Below are positions 1 through 15,228 of a stretch of 15,228 bases of DNA, piece by piece. The DNA is from DASWVC01 sp036401335. GTDB lineage: Bacteria; Verrucomicrobiota; Verrucomicrobiia; Chthoniobacterales; JAFAMB01. Position numbers and translations under genes: made by a program. The stretch is from the NCBI GenBank assembly GCA_036401335.1, contig DASWVC010000346.1:1-15228 (forward strand). The letters run 5' to 3'. Each line of letters starts with the position of its first letter. The stretch's first letter is position 1. The notes below the pieces were generated by a model. That model had not been told where the DNA came from and made no database searches. It worked only from the letters and a program-made list of their open reading frames with translations.

Positions 1-220
1 CCCCTTCCCGGGCAATCACCTGCGAACTGCCGTCGTCCTGCAAGGACGTCCGGAGCGCCTCGTGTCGCGCCGTTACCGCCTTCAGCGCGCGCTTCATCGC
101 GGCGTGATCATAGGGCCCCCGCATTTCCACGGTGTACGCCAGGTGAAAAGCCCGCGCCGCCTCCGGCCCGAGGATGCCCTGGGCCCATAAGCCCTGTTGT
201 GCCTCGGTCAACGGAATCAC
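1..220 (-). CDS. NRPS, N-terminal condensation domain (partial, runs off left edge)
   Basis: This minus-strand frame is open to the window edge. It encodes about 73 residues typical of the start of an NRPS condensation domain: PLTEAQQGLW (C1 core), then a stretch ending in RHEALRTSL (C2-like core), as in the first strand and helix of C domains. C domains join an upstream acyl or peptidyl thioester to the next aminoacyl-T. No ATG exists in the frame after the upstream TAA at about 301-303. I chose the GTG at 220-218 because AGGCGG lies five bases upstream and the C1 core starts three residues later. A TTG at 280-278 is the alternative and would add 20 residues. A gene that opens directly with a C domain normally receives its substrate from another NRPS or from an acyl donor. 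The large NRPS to the right ends in its own thioesterase, so this may be a separate assembly line or an upstream partner. The HHxxxDG motif lies beyond the window. Confidence 0.8.
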   Translation of the reverse strand, partial: MIPLTEAQQGLWAQGILGPEAARAFHLAYTVEMRGPYDHAAMKRALKAVTARHEALRTSLQDDGSSQVIAREG

Positions 221-740
221 GCATTCCGCCTGGAAAGTTGGCGGATTATCGGTGTTCTGAGGTGGACTGGATCTAATCAAAACTAAATATTTATATGGTA
301 CTTATATCCCTGGGGCCTGTTACGCGTTCTCGTCGTACGGGCAGCAGCAACCCAGTTCGTCCAGCTTGCAGGCGCCGTTAACAGCTCCTGAAAAAGCAAA
401 CAATTCTTACAGCCGTTTCCAAAAGACTTTCCTGCTCAGGTTCTGCGGGACCGTTATCTACCATCCATTCGTACTCGTTTCCAGAAAGGGTCGAATTCGG
501 ATTACATCAGGTACATTTTTATTTCTTGTATTCGCAACCAGTTTGGAAACACACCTTATTAACAGTTACTTGTATTACGAATTTCTAAGGTGCAGCTTTG
601 AAGACACCCATACAGAGAACCTCACAGCAAAGCCTTTTTGATGCTGCCAATAGCGGAAGAAAAGTGTTTATTGCCTTCACAGACGCAATATTAATACACA
701 TTGATTCTGTGTTCGATGAAAGGTCATCGCAATGTTGATA

Positions 741-752
741 GCGGATATCCGC
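741..752. repeat. 12-bp perfect palindrome GCGGATATCCGC
   Basis: GCGGATATCCGC is its own reverse complement. It sits in AT-rich intergenic DNA about 30 bases upstream of the -35 box at 782. A palindrome in this position could be an operator half-site pair for a dimeric regulator. This is inferred from symmetry and position only, and no regulator is encoded in the window. Confidence 0.3.
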
Positions 753-781
753 GCTGAATGCTCAGTCCAGAGTCCGCAGTT

Positions 782-810
782 TTGACATGACCAATTACAA
801 CTTATATGAT
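782..810 (+). promoter_or_regulatory. Sigma-70-type promoter, TTGACA-N17-TATGAT
   Basis: The -35 box TTGACA (782-787) matches consensus fully. The -10 box TATGAT (805-810) matches five of six bases, and the spacer is exactly 17 bp. Transcription would start near 817 and run rightward, about 50 bases before the AGGAG and ATG at 860-871. It is the best promoter-like sequence I noticed, but it drives no recognisable intact gene. It may therefore be a relic, or drive a small RNA or a small ORF. Confidence 0.5.
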
Positions 811-868
811 CTGATAAAGAAACTTACCGTGGTGAGTAACTAATTCGTGCATCAATAATAGGAGCGCG

Positions 869-1318
869 ATGTTAGCCAATGAGTACAGACCATCTGAAGT
901 ATCCGGTGCATCCGCCTCGGGTCGTTTTCGGCCGGCTCATTGCTGGTGCTATTCCGGTGGTTCACCAGGCGTTGCAGGCCTTAATACTGCCGCTTTAGCA
1001 AAACGGGCTGATGCCACTGCAAAGGAGAGTCTTGTCTTTCGGCTCAAGGGTAAGCTTCCTGGCAGGAAGGCTCAAAGGCTGGGTACAACGGGGAAGGCGC
1101 GAAACGCTGACCGTCTGTTCCGGAGCCTTGACCGGGCGAGCATTAACCGAGCCTTCTGCCGAAGGCTAACATGCATTAATGGCGTTGCGACATGTGTTTT
1201 GGGATTTCTGTGGGTCAACCGTGATTGTCTACTCACGCATGAAAATAGCCATTTCTCTGCTGGGCACCGATTGCCCAGGCGAACCTGGAAGCAGAGTTCT
1301 ATTTTAGTTTGGTGCTGA
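869..1318 (+). CDS. Doubtful ORF behind a good promoter, unrecognised
   Basis: This 149-codon frame starts at an ATG four bases after AGGAG (860-864) and about 50 bases after the predicted transcription start. The translation is basic and Cys-containing, with no domain I recognise. Its codons also span three perfect hairpins (1053-1072, 1150-1167, 1260-1278), which argues against ordinary coding sequence. A second ATG at 879-881, in another frame, opens a 39-residue peptide starting MSTDHLKYP. That peptide has a hydrophobic second half and stops at 996-998; it looks more protein-like and could be the stump of a gene truncated by the neighbouring mobile DNA. Neither reading is secure. The case rests on the promoter and Shine-Dalgarno sequence, not on the protein. 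Confidence 0.22.
   Translation: MLANEYRPSEVSGASASGRFRPAHCWCYSGGSPGVAGLNTAALAKRADATAKESLVFRLKGKLPGRKAQRLGTTGKARNADRLFRSLDRASINRAFCRRLTCINGVATCVLGFLWVNRDCLLTHENSHFSAGHRLPRRTWKQSSILVWC
1053..1072. repeat. Hairpin with stem CTTCC/GGAAG
   Basis: CTTCCTG-G-CAGGAAG (1055-1069) is a perfect inverted repeat that can fold as CTTCC/GGAAG with a TGGCA loop. Allowing one bulge, the stem extends to AGC/GCT. It is flanked by the short direct repeat GGCTCAA at about 1041 and 1070. No T-tract follows on either strand, so it does not look like an intrinsic terminator. Confidence 0.4.
1150..1167. repeat. Hairpin AGCCTTC-TGCC-GAAGGCT
   Basis: A perfect 7-bp stem with a four-base loop. No T-tract follows on either strand. 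It is one of three hairpins within 230 bases next to a group II intron reverse transcriptase remnant, so it could be leftover structured RNA sequence. I could not match it to a known intron domain. Confidence 0.45.
1260..1278. repeat. Hairpin CTGGGCA-CCGAT-TGCCCAG
   Basis: A perfect 7-bp GC-rich stem with a five-base loop, the third in the local cluster. No poly-T tail follows on either strand. It lies about 60 bases beyond the 3' end of the reverse transcriptase frame (which reads leftward and ends at 1341), where the structured 3' part of an intron could have been. Confidence 0.45.
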
Positions 1319-1340
1319 CGGTGGCGCTTCTCTTGACTGC

Positions 1341-1766
1341 TCACCGTAGGGAAATGGTCTCTGGCCGATTTCGTCCTGCAGACCCGGTCGGTCTGGATCG
1401 AGTAGACGTGGTAACGGCCCACCGACGCTCGCGGCCATCGCCTTCTGCGACCTCCATCTCGAGTCATGCTTTCGCCACCGCCACCATGGGTTCGTCGCTC
1501 ACGTGGCGGGCCACGCTCATTGTTCGGCCCTCGTGAGGAATGATGTTGAAACAGCCGCTCAGGTCGGCGTCGACCATTTCCGTGTACCCTCGAATCAATA
1601 AGGCGTCCTCCGCGCGAACCGCGCCGTGCGCGCTTCGTTTGGTTGGACAGGCCTACTGCCCTGCCGTTAGATCGGCCTTAAAGATCGCTTCCAGCACGAT
1701 CGATGCCGCCCTCTGTGCCACCCGGTCCTTGGGGGTTGGTACCCTAAGCGGCCGGGCGAACACGCC
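1341..1766 (-). pseudogene. Group II intron reverse transcriptase/maturase fragment
   Basis: One minus-strand frame read through two in-frame stops gives an unmistakable reverse transcriptase segment. RPLRVPTPKDRVAQRAA and LEAIFKADL match the block written RPLGIPTIKDRVVQ and LEPIFEADF in intron-encoded proteins. Downstream, RGYTEMVDADLSGCFNIIPH contains the first catalytic Asp block (usually DADLSGYFDSIPH). Stops fall after TAGQ (about 1655) and after VAKA (about 1467), and the frame closes at 1341. The N-terminal RT0 region, the YADD block, the maturase and the endonuclease parts are absent. The family normally reverse-transcribes its host intron RNA and helps splicing; this copy cannot. I found no convincing domain V. 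The fragment abuts an IS3 remnant reading the other way, which suggests nested insertion or rearrangement. Confidence 0.75.
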
Positions 1767-1810
1767 AGATCTAGGGGGCCTAGCGGGAGTGAATCGTGGA
1801 AGGGTTTGAA

Positions 1811-2192
1811 ACACACCAGCAGCGCTACAGCAGCCCACGGGTGACAAAGGTCCTCCGACAGGAGGGCCTCCGTTGTGGGAAGATCGCGTGGTGCGGCTCA
1901 TGCGTGAGCAGGCGCTGGCCGCCCGGCGTAAACGGGGGTTTCGGCCCCGCACGACCCAAGCGGGAACCATCGCTGCGCCCGTTGATCTTTCAGCTCGGGT
2001 AAGTCAGTACCGCCGCGCGGCGGTGAAACAACCGCTGACGCTCCTGGGACTCATCTGAGCATGAGCGGGCGAGGCAACTGCTACGACAACGCCACGGTTG
2101 AAGCATTTTTCAGCACGCGCAAACTCAAGGCTTTCCCGAGTGACTGCAAGCGGGGATTGCAAGCGATCCTTCGGTGCCGCAACGGAGCATGA
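1811..2192 (+). pseudogene. IS3-family transposase OrfB, middle and C-terminal fragment
   Basis: Three frames joined by single-base shifts give an IS3 OrfB. YSSPRVTKVLRQEGLRCG (about 1826-1879), then EDRVVRLMREQALAARRKR (about 1877-1933), form the HTH_21 region. The next frame continues RGFRPRTTQ and, after an internal loss, SQYRRAAVKQPLTLLGLI. After one more shift, SMSGRGNCYDNATVEAFFS (2058 on) carries the glycine-rich block and the catalytic Glu of the DDE core. The first Asp is missing, and the second Asp block (normally HSDRGSQY) has become SARVSQY. The piece therefore cannot be an active transposase. The frame ends with TGA at 2190-2192. Its first residues follow almost exactly where the oppositely oriented OrfB piece at 2339-2509 stops, which suggests one element split by inversion. 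Confidence 0.75.
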
Positions 2193-2338
2193 AGCAGGCC
2201 GGGACGCACCTTGAGCGCCGAAGCCGCCTTGCAGCCGGCAAGTATGGCGGCCGGCTAGCCACTGCCGGAGCAAGCCAGTTCTCGGCAACGGGTTGGGGGT
2301 GGTTGCTCTCGGTGGTCACGGGCCGCCAACGCCGCCGC

Positions 2339-2509
2339 TTAAGTGTGGCGGCTGGCCACGAAGATCGGTTCCCTGGCCGCACTCAACGCGTCGTCCTCTT
2401 GTCGGCGCTGGCCCTCGACCTTGCGCCGATGGGCAAAGAAGCCGCTCCGGGATACTTCCAAGGCGTCGGTCATGGCCGCAATGGGCTACTCGCTTTTCAT
2501 CGTTTCCAT
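2339..2509 (-). pseudogene. IS3-family transposase OrfB, N-terminal fragment
   Basis: Reading leftward from the ATG at 2509-2507, the frame gives METMKSE, an in-frame TAG, then PIAAMTDALEVSRSGFFAHR, then a basic stretch and IFVASRHT before a TAA at 2341-2339. This is the usual start of IS3 OrfB (MKSEYPIAAMTEALEVSRSG type). The TAG replaces the conserved Tyr codon. The start codon overlaps the orfA stop as TGATG, the normal orfA/orfB arrangement. The continuation expected after SRHT (YGSPRV) is found instead on the plus strand at about 1811. Confidence 0.7.
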
Positions 2510-2665
2510 CAGCGTGTAGCGTGCGGCGGCATCTCCGCTGACAAGATGCCCAACCCTTTTCCCATAATGTCCCGCTGCTGACGCAGGTAATCATTCTCCT
2601 GGCATAAACGGCGCAACTCGCGCTGCTCGGACGTTTCCTCGGCCAAAGTGTTCGGCTCACGCGAT
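2509..2665 (-). pseudogene. IS3-family OrfA, C-terminal fragment
   Basis: The C-terminal half of OrfA reads TLAEETSEQRELRRLCQEN, DYLRQQRDIMGKGLGILSAE and a short tail, stopping with TGA at 2511-2509. ELRRLxxEN-xxLxxQRDIxxKxLGIL is the leucine-zipper-like C-terminal signature of IS3 OrfA. The N-terminal helix-turn-helix is missing. Upstream the same frame runs directly into the end of an IS1634-type transposase, so the OrfA head was lost at that junction. The orfB start overlaps its stop. Confidence 0.7.
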
Positions 2666-2682
2666 GCCTGGCTGCCATTGAC

Positions 2683-2850
2683 GGCCTGCACCCAGCGGCG
2701 CAAGGCCACGCAAAGGCAGTAGGCCAAAAACGACACCAAAAATATGGGCCTCGATCCGTTCGGGGCTTTGATGGTAGGTGGGTCGCAGCACCAGGTCGCC
2801 TTTGAGGTGTTTAAGCGTTTCTTCAATCCGGGTCTGCGACAGGTAGAACT
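2683..2850 (-). pseudogene. IS1634-type transposase, C-terminal fragment
   Basis: Minus-strand frames joined at one extra base (about 2738) give LGEFYLSQTRIEETLKHLKG, DLVLRPTYHQSPERIEAHIF and VSFLAYCLCVALRRWVQA. This is the conserved end of IS1634-type (IS4 superfamily) transposases: the RIEExxKxLK block with the catalytic Glu, RPxYH, then RIEAHIFVxFLAYC. The frameshift and truncation make it inactive. It meets the N-terminal and central part of the same type of transposase head to head at about 2855, in the opposite orientation. Confidence 0.7.
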
Positions 2851-2857
2851 CCCCCAG

Positions 2858-3460
2858 CTTGGCCGGCTCTGGCAGGAGAGCGGCCTGCCGGAAGCCGTGC
2901 GCGCCTTACTTAAAGGCAGCCGCTATGCGTTCGACGTCGAACGGGCCTTCTCCTTCACGGTGTTGTACCGGCTCTTTGCCAGCGGCAGCGACCGCGCCGC
3001 GGAACACTGGCGCGAGCATTACCCGATTCCCGGCGCGGAAACCCTTGAATTGTATCAACTTTATTGGGCCATGGCGTTTTTAGGCGAGGAAGCTTCCTCA
3101 CCGGCTGACCCACCCGGCGGCCCGCCGCGCTGCCAAAAAGATCACCTCGAAGGGTGGCTCTTCGCGCGTCGGCGTGACTTGTTTACGGAAGTCGACCTGG
3201 TGTTTTTCGATACCACCTCGCTCTACTTTGAAAGCGAAGGCGGCCAGACCCTGGGCGAACGCGGCTTCAACAAGGACCACCGGCCCGACCTGCGCCAGAT
3301 GGTCGTCGGCTTGGCCGTCGACGTGCCGGGCCGCCCGGTCTGCTGCGAACTGTGGCCGGGCAACACCGCCGACGTCATGACTCTCCAGCCCGTCGCGGAG
3401 CGCATGCGCCAACGCTTCTGGCTGCGTGAGGTCACGGTGGTGGCCGATCGAGGCATGGTG
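2858..3460 (+). pseudogene. IS1634-type transposase, N-terminal and central fragment
   Basis: The open plus-strand frame (2744-3604) carries transposase sequence from about 2858. LGRLWQESGLPEAVRALL and AFDVERAFSFTVLYRLFASG are the usual N-terminal blocks. VDLVFFDTTSLYFESEGG contains the first catalytic Asp, then GFNKDHRPDLRQMVVGL, and VTVVADRGMV holds the second Asp. Similarity stops just after VADRGMV at about 3460. The rest of the frame, to a stop at 3602-3604, is unrelated. The beginning of the frame (2744-2857) is antisense of the C-terminal fragment, so the true N-terminus is missing. The third catalytic residue lies in the minus-strand fragment to the left. The fragment cannot encode an active enzyme. 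Confidence 0.75.
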
Positions 3461-3878
3461 GGTCAAGCAACGCGTCGGCGTGGCCATCCCGCCCACCTTG
3501 CGCGAGCTGTCCTGATCGCGCCCGAGCCGGAAAATGTAGTGCCACAGCCGTGTTGTCGCTTCGTAAGGACCTCAACGCCAACATCCCAGTTTTTCAAACT
3601 GTAGAAGACCGGTAAGGCGGTTTCGACGGGCAGCCCGTGGTACATCAGCCAGACGCGTTCGGCTTTGCCGGACTGGAACTCAATCCTCTCCACAACGCTC
3701 CAGTGCCGGTGCTACTTGCCGTTTTCGAACCGTGGGCTGCACCTCAAAACATGATGGCATGGCATCATTCAATTTTCGCCCGACCTGTTAATAGCCCAGG
3801 ACTGCACTACACGCCCGTTTCCACCTGTCAGCCCCTGCCAACCAACCACAGGTCGGCCGGTTCGCACGAGGTCTGTTA
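3461..3878. other. Stretch without a recognisable gene
   Basis: About 420 bases lie between the broken transposase and the end of the glycosyltransferase gene. A 76-codon minus-strand frame (3693-3463; includes GLPVETALPVFYS) and an 81-codon plus-strand frame overlap here, but I recognise neither. A weak hairpin ATGATG-GCATGG-CATCAT (3751-3768) lies 110 bases past the glycosyltransferase stop. It is followed on the minus strand only by a short T run (GTTTTG), too weak to call a terminator. Confidence 0.4.
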
Positions 3879-4826
3879 CTAAGACCCCGGGCACGAGTTT
3901 GACGAAGAATGCCTTGATCTCTGACCGGCCCATCTTCGATCGCGGAAAAAGCTCCGAGTTTGCTCTTCGCGCCAGTTACCGTGATCCTTTAGGCTGTGAA
4001 TGATAGAGCACCCATCGACCGCTAACATTACAGGGTTTTCTGGAAGACCCGCCAACTGAATACGGAAGACCTTTCCCGGACCGCTGAGGTCATATAGATC
4101 GAGTCCACATGACCTTACCAATAGAGAAAACATGACGTCCTCCGTTAGGCTATTAAGAAGGAGCAACGGGTCATTGAAAATTCCTGCTTTTTTAAATCGT
4201 CGCAAGCTTTCACATGCCATGACGTAGCCCCCTCCTTCGCAGGCCTCTCCCGTCAGGTACCCATTTTCCAGCGCCAACTGGTAGTAACGGCGAATTTTTC
4301 TCGCTCTCGGAGCCCAACCGGATCGTAAATGCCAATTCGGCCTCCGCCAGACTGACAATGGCCTAAATAATTTCGATACTTTTCGGCCACATGCGATCGG
4401 GATGCACTCTTTGTAATCTCGGCCGGGTTGCAGATGGCTTCCCACCATGCCGATCGATTTGTTATTCCCAAGACACTCCATGATTTTTTCATGAAACGGC
4501 GAAATCACCAAGCTATCCGTATCAAGCTTCAAGACATAATCAATGTCGTATTCCGAAGCGCAGTGGTATCCTGCGAGCAGGCCGGTCGACAAGCCCCCTT
4601 CCCACCACCATCCTCGGCCTTCACGAGGGTTCTTCACTACTATGATTCGGGCCGGAAAATCCACAGTTTTGACGATGTTGTCACCATGATTCCCATCGTC
4701 AACCACGATGACTCCGGCGCAGTTGCTGGACTGATAAAAGCTTAGGGAGTCGAGAAGATCTTGTAGCCGAGAAAGTTCCCTTGGCCCTGGACCCAGGGAT
4801 ACAAGTCCGAGGTAGTCGTCACTCAT
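3879..4826 (-). CDS. GT-A fold (family 2-like) glycosyltransferase
   Basis: This 315-residue protein likely transfers a sugar from a nucleotide donor in the cytoplasm. VIVVDDG (about 39-45) is the first nucleotide-binding strand of GT-A enzymes. VLKLDTDS (about 98-105) carries the DxD metal-binding motif (Asp102, Asp104). GGGYVMA (198-204) and LTEDVMFSLLV (227-237), with a conserved Glu-Asp, fit the acceptor and base region of GT2-like enzymes. No signal peptide or membrane segment is visible. The ATG at 4826 has no clear Shine-Dalgarno sequence. The frame stays open for 33 codons upstream without ATG, GTG or TTG, so the N-terminus could have been longer. A TATACT 16 bases before the ATG is a weak -10 candidate. 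It lies 147 bases after a methyltransferase on the same strand, behind an NRPS, so glycosylation of the peptide is the likely role. A cell-surface role is possible. The acceptor and sugar are unknown. Confidence 0.75.
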   Translation of the reverse strand: MSDDYLGLVSLGPGPRELSRLQDLLDSLSFYQSSNCAGVIVVDDGNHGDNIVKTVDFPARIIVVKNPREGRGWWWEGGLSTGLLAGYHCASEYDIDYVLKLDTDSLVISPFHEKIMECLGNNKSIGMVGSHLQPGRDYKECIPIACGRKVSKLFRPLSVWRRPNWHLRSGWAPRARKIRRYYQLALENGYLTGEACEGGGYVMACESLRRFKKAGIFNDPLLLLNSLTEDVMFSLLVRSCGLDLYDLSGPGKVFRIQLAGLPENPVMLAVDGCSIIHSLKDHGNWREEQTRSFFRDRRWAGQRSRHSSSNSCPGS

Positions 4827-4973
4827 AAGAGGTTTAAAACGAGTATAATCAGCCAGCCGAAGGCCGTTTGTTCGCAGACGGTAAGTGCATTTCAGCTGTT
4901 CGCGACCCCATTGAAGGCGGTTGGCCTACCCTTTCCCACGGCGCTTGTGGAAAATCGGACAACCCCGGCCTTG

Positions 4974-5774
4974 TTAAATTGGCCACGATGGGCGAATGCT
5001 TACCTTTCCTTGACTCGCGGGACCGAAATCAGCACGTTTTGCCCGTCGCCGGACCGCAATGTCGCAGTACATCGATTGGTGGAGCGCAAAGCCAATGATC
5101 TCAAAACCGTCATAAACAACGAGATGATTCACTGCCTGAACGATTCCGTACCAGCTTCCAGCGAAGGACTCGAACATTTGGCAGTGGTCGAACATAAGGT
5201 AATCATTGTAGATAAGGATGCCGTCATCCTTTATCTTCTGCTTACATGTTTCAGTATCCTTCTTCACCGCTGCATAATCATGACCCGCGTCGATGTAAAT
5301 CATGTCGAAATGCTTATCAGGGTATTTTTGAAGGTTAGTCGAACCATCCCCTTCCTCGACGACGACTGGGATTGAACATCCCGAAAACCGCCTGGCATAG
5401 TACTCCTTGTGCGTCAGGTCACCAAAAAGGTCTTTGGTCGGCCTACCCCAAGCGACTGGTATTTGGTGCAGAATAAAAAGGTCGAAAGCGAAAAACCGGT
5501 CGGGTTTAAGGGTTTCAATCAAAAACTCGGAAAAATTTCCGAATGCCACGCCTAGTTCTGCGATGGTCTTACCGTATAGCAGAGGACGAAACGCCTCCAC
5601 CATCGAGCAACGATCGGCAAATAGCTTGGCGTTTTCTACATCGATGGGCCTGAGTGCGGGGTAGTCGGCGCTTGGTTCATGTTTGAAGGCCCTTGCGACC
5701 ACGTCCCTTTTAACCTTGGTGAGGAGTGGGCGGAGGAATGGGATCTGTTTTGTATACTCTATAAGATTGGCCAT
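4974..5774 (-). CDS. Class I SAM-dependent methyltransferase (Methyltransf_24-like)
   Basis: This 266-residue protein has the Rossmann-fold SAM site TIAELGVAFGNFSEFL (70-85; acidic strand end, then a GxxxG loop). A later block, FDMIYIDAGHDYAAVKKD (156-173), is the hallmark IDGxHxYxxVxxD segment of the Methyltransf_24 group, followed by GILIYNDY (185-192), which often contributes a metal ligand. Such enzymes methylate O or N atoms on sugars and secondary metabolites. The ATG at 5774 is the first start after an in-frame stop four codons upstream. No Shine-Dalgarno sequence is visible. It lies between the NRPS (310 bases upstream) and a glycosyltransferase (147 bases downstream), all on one strand, which suggests tailoring of the peptide or its sugar. 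The base composition looks lower in GC than in the NRPS. The substrate cannot be told from the sequence. Confidence 0.78.
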   Translation of the reverse strand: MANLIEYTKQIPFLRPLLTKVKRDVVARAFKHEPSADYPALRPIDVENAKLFADRCSMVEAFRPLLYGKTIAELGVAFGNFSEFLIETLKPDRFFAFDLFILHQIPVAWGRPTKDLFGDLTHKEYYARRFSGCSIPVVVEEGDGSTNLQKYPDKHFDMIYIDAGHDYAAVKKDTETCKQKIKDDGILIYNDYLMFDHCQMFESFAGSWYGIVQAVNHLVVYDGFEIIGFALHQSMYCDIAVRRRAKRADFGPASQGKVSIRPSWPI

Positions 5775-6083
5775 GAAATTGAACGGTCAGCATGGGAACG
5801 CCGAAAACAGAGTACGCTCGTGCACCGGAAACCGGCTAAATGGTCACTGTCAATGGCGATTATGGCGGTTCAGTTTCCACGAATGGAGAAGGCCGCTCGA
5901 AGGGTCGTTCATAACCTGGTTATTCCGGGATAATATTGGATGATTCTGTAGCTCGCCTGCCTTGTGCTTGTCTGCTGCTTACCCTCGCACGCGGCCTGGT
6001 TTAAGTTGTGCGGGAGCGAATTTACCCATACCGACTCGGCAACTGCGATCTTTCGTTTTCGGCAAAGTAGCGCCCTTTCCGGC
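5775..6083. other. Spacer between NRPS and methyltransferase
   Basis: These 309 bases separate the NRPS stop from the methyltransferase start. Short plus-strand ORFs here are antisense or run on from the methyltransferase shadow and lack ribosome binding sites. I see no strong terminator and no clear promoter on the minus strand. A near-palindrome TTATTCCGGGATAA around 5920 is the only symmetry. Confidence 0.4.

Positions 6084-15228
<9,145 letters not shown>

Larger units (their letters stand above)
221..868. other. AT-rich intergenic region
   Basis: About 650 bases separate the leftward NRPS start from a possible rightward ORF. The stretch is clearly richer in A+T than the rest of the window. 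Short ORFs such as 366-641 (+) have no ribosome binding site and no recognisable protein character. The only signals I can support are the promoter at 782-810, the palindrome at 741-752 and the AGGAG at 860-864, listed separately. The region may hold divergent regulation for the left NRPS, but I see no convincing leftward promoter. Confidence 0.6.

Noticed and set aside
366..641. 91-codon plus-strand ORF in the AT-rich region
   Set aside because: It has no Shine-Dalgarno sequence, no recognisable protein features, and lies in intergenic-looking DNA.
1150..1180. Integron attC-like site around the AGCCTTC hairpin
   Set aside because: The GGCTAAC end does not fit the RYYYAAC core and no matching GTTRRRY partner is present at the right distance.
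1072..1467. 131-codon minus-strand ORF
   Set aside because: It partly overlaps the reverse transcriptase remnant in a different frame and has random-looking, Arg-rich composition.
3463..3693. 76-codon minus-strand ORF with GLPVETALPVFYS
   Set aside because: It may be more mobile-element debris, but I could not match it to any family and it has no proper start context.
3751..3768. Hairpin ATGATG-GCATGG-CATCAT as terminator of the glycosyltransferase gene
   Set aside because: The stem is only six AT-rich pairs and the following T run is too short for a confident intrinsic terminator.
4842..4847. TATACT as -10 box for the glycosyltransferase gene
   Set aside because: No acceptable -35 hexamer lies 16-18 bases upstream, so it is mentioned only as a weak possibility.

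Overview
The window shows a GC-rich bacterial chromosome segment dominated by nonribosomal peptide biosynthesis on the minus strand, followed by a graveyard of broken mobile elements. The host cannot be named from the sequence. Starts without clear Shine-Dalgarno sequences, large NRPS genes and IS3, IS1634-type and group II intron debris would fit several GC-rich, secondary-metabolite-producing phyla.

Right to left, in the direction of transcription: 15228-6084 is the 3' part of a very large NRPS gene, open for more than 3,040 codons. It carries the end of an A domain and T; then C-A-T-E, with a serine-type code and epimerization; then C-A*-T-TE. The last A domain (A*) has lost most of its key residues. 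After a 310-base spacer come a class I SAM methyltransferase (5774-4974) and a GT-A glycosyltransferase (4826-3879). All three read the same way and look like one tailoring and assembly operon.

From about 3700 to 1340 only broken mobile genes are recognisable. These are an IS1634-type transposase in two halves of opposite orientation, an IS3-family orfA/orfB pair also split into opposite orientations, and a group II intron reverse transcriptase fragment with two in-frame stops. Next to this, 1050-1280 contains three short perfect hairpins.

An AT-rich intergenic region (221-868) holds a near-consensus sigma-70 promoter pointing right, a 12-bp perfect palindrome and an AGGAG in front of a doubtful ORF. 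At the left edge, reading leftward, is the N-terminus of a second NRPS that begins directly with a condensation domain.

Together, the cluster would make a peptide containing D-Ser, probably methylated and/or glycosylated and released by a thioesterase. The decayed terminal A domain and the nearby IS debris raise the question of whether the last module is loaded in trans, skipped, or degenerating.
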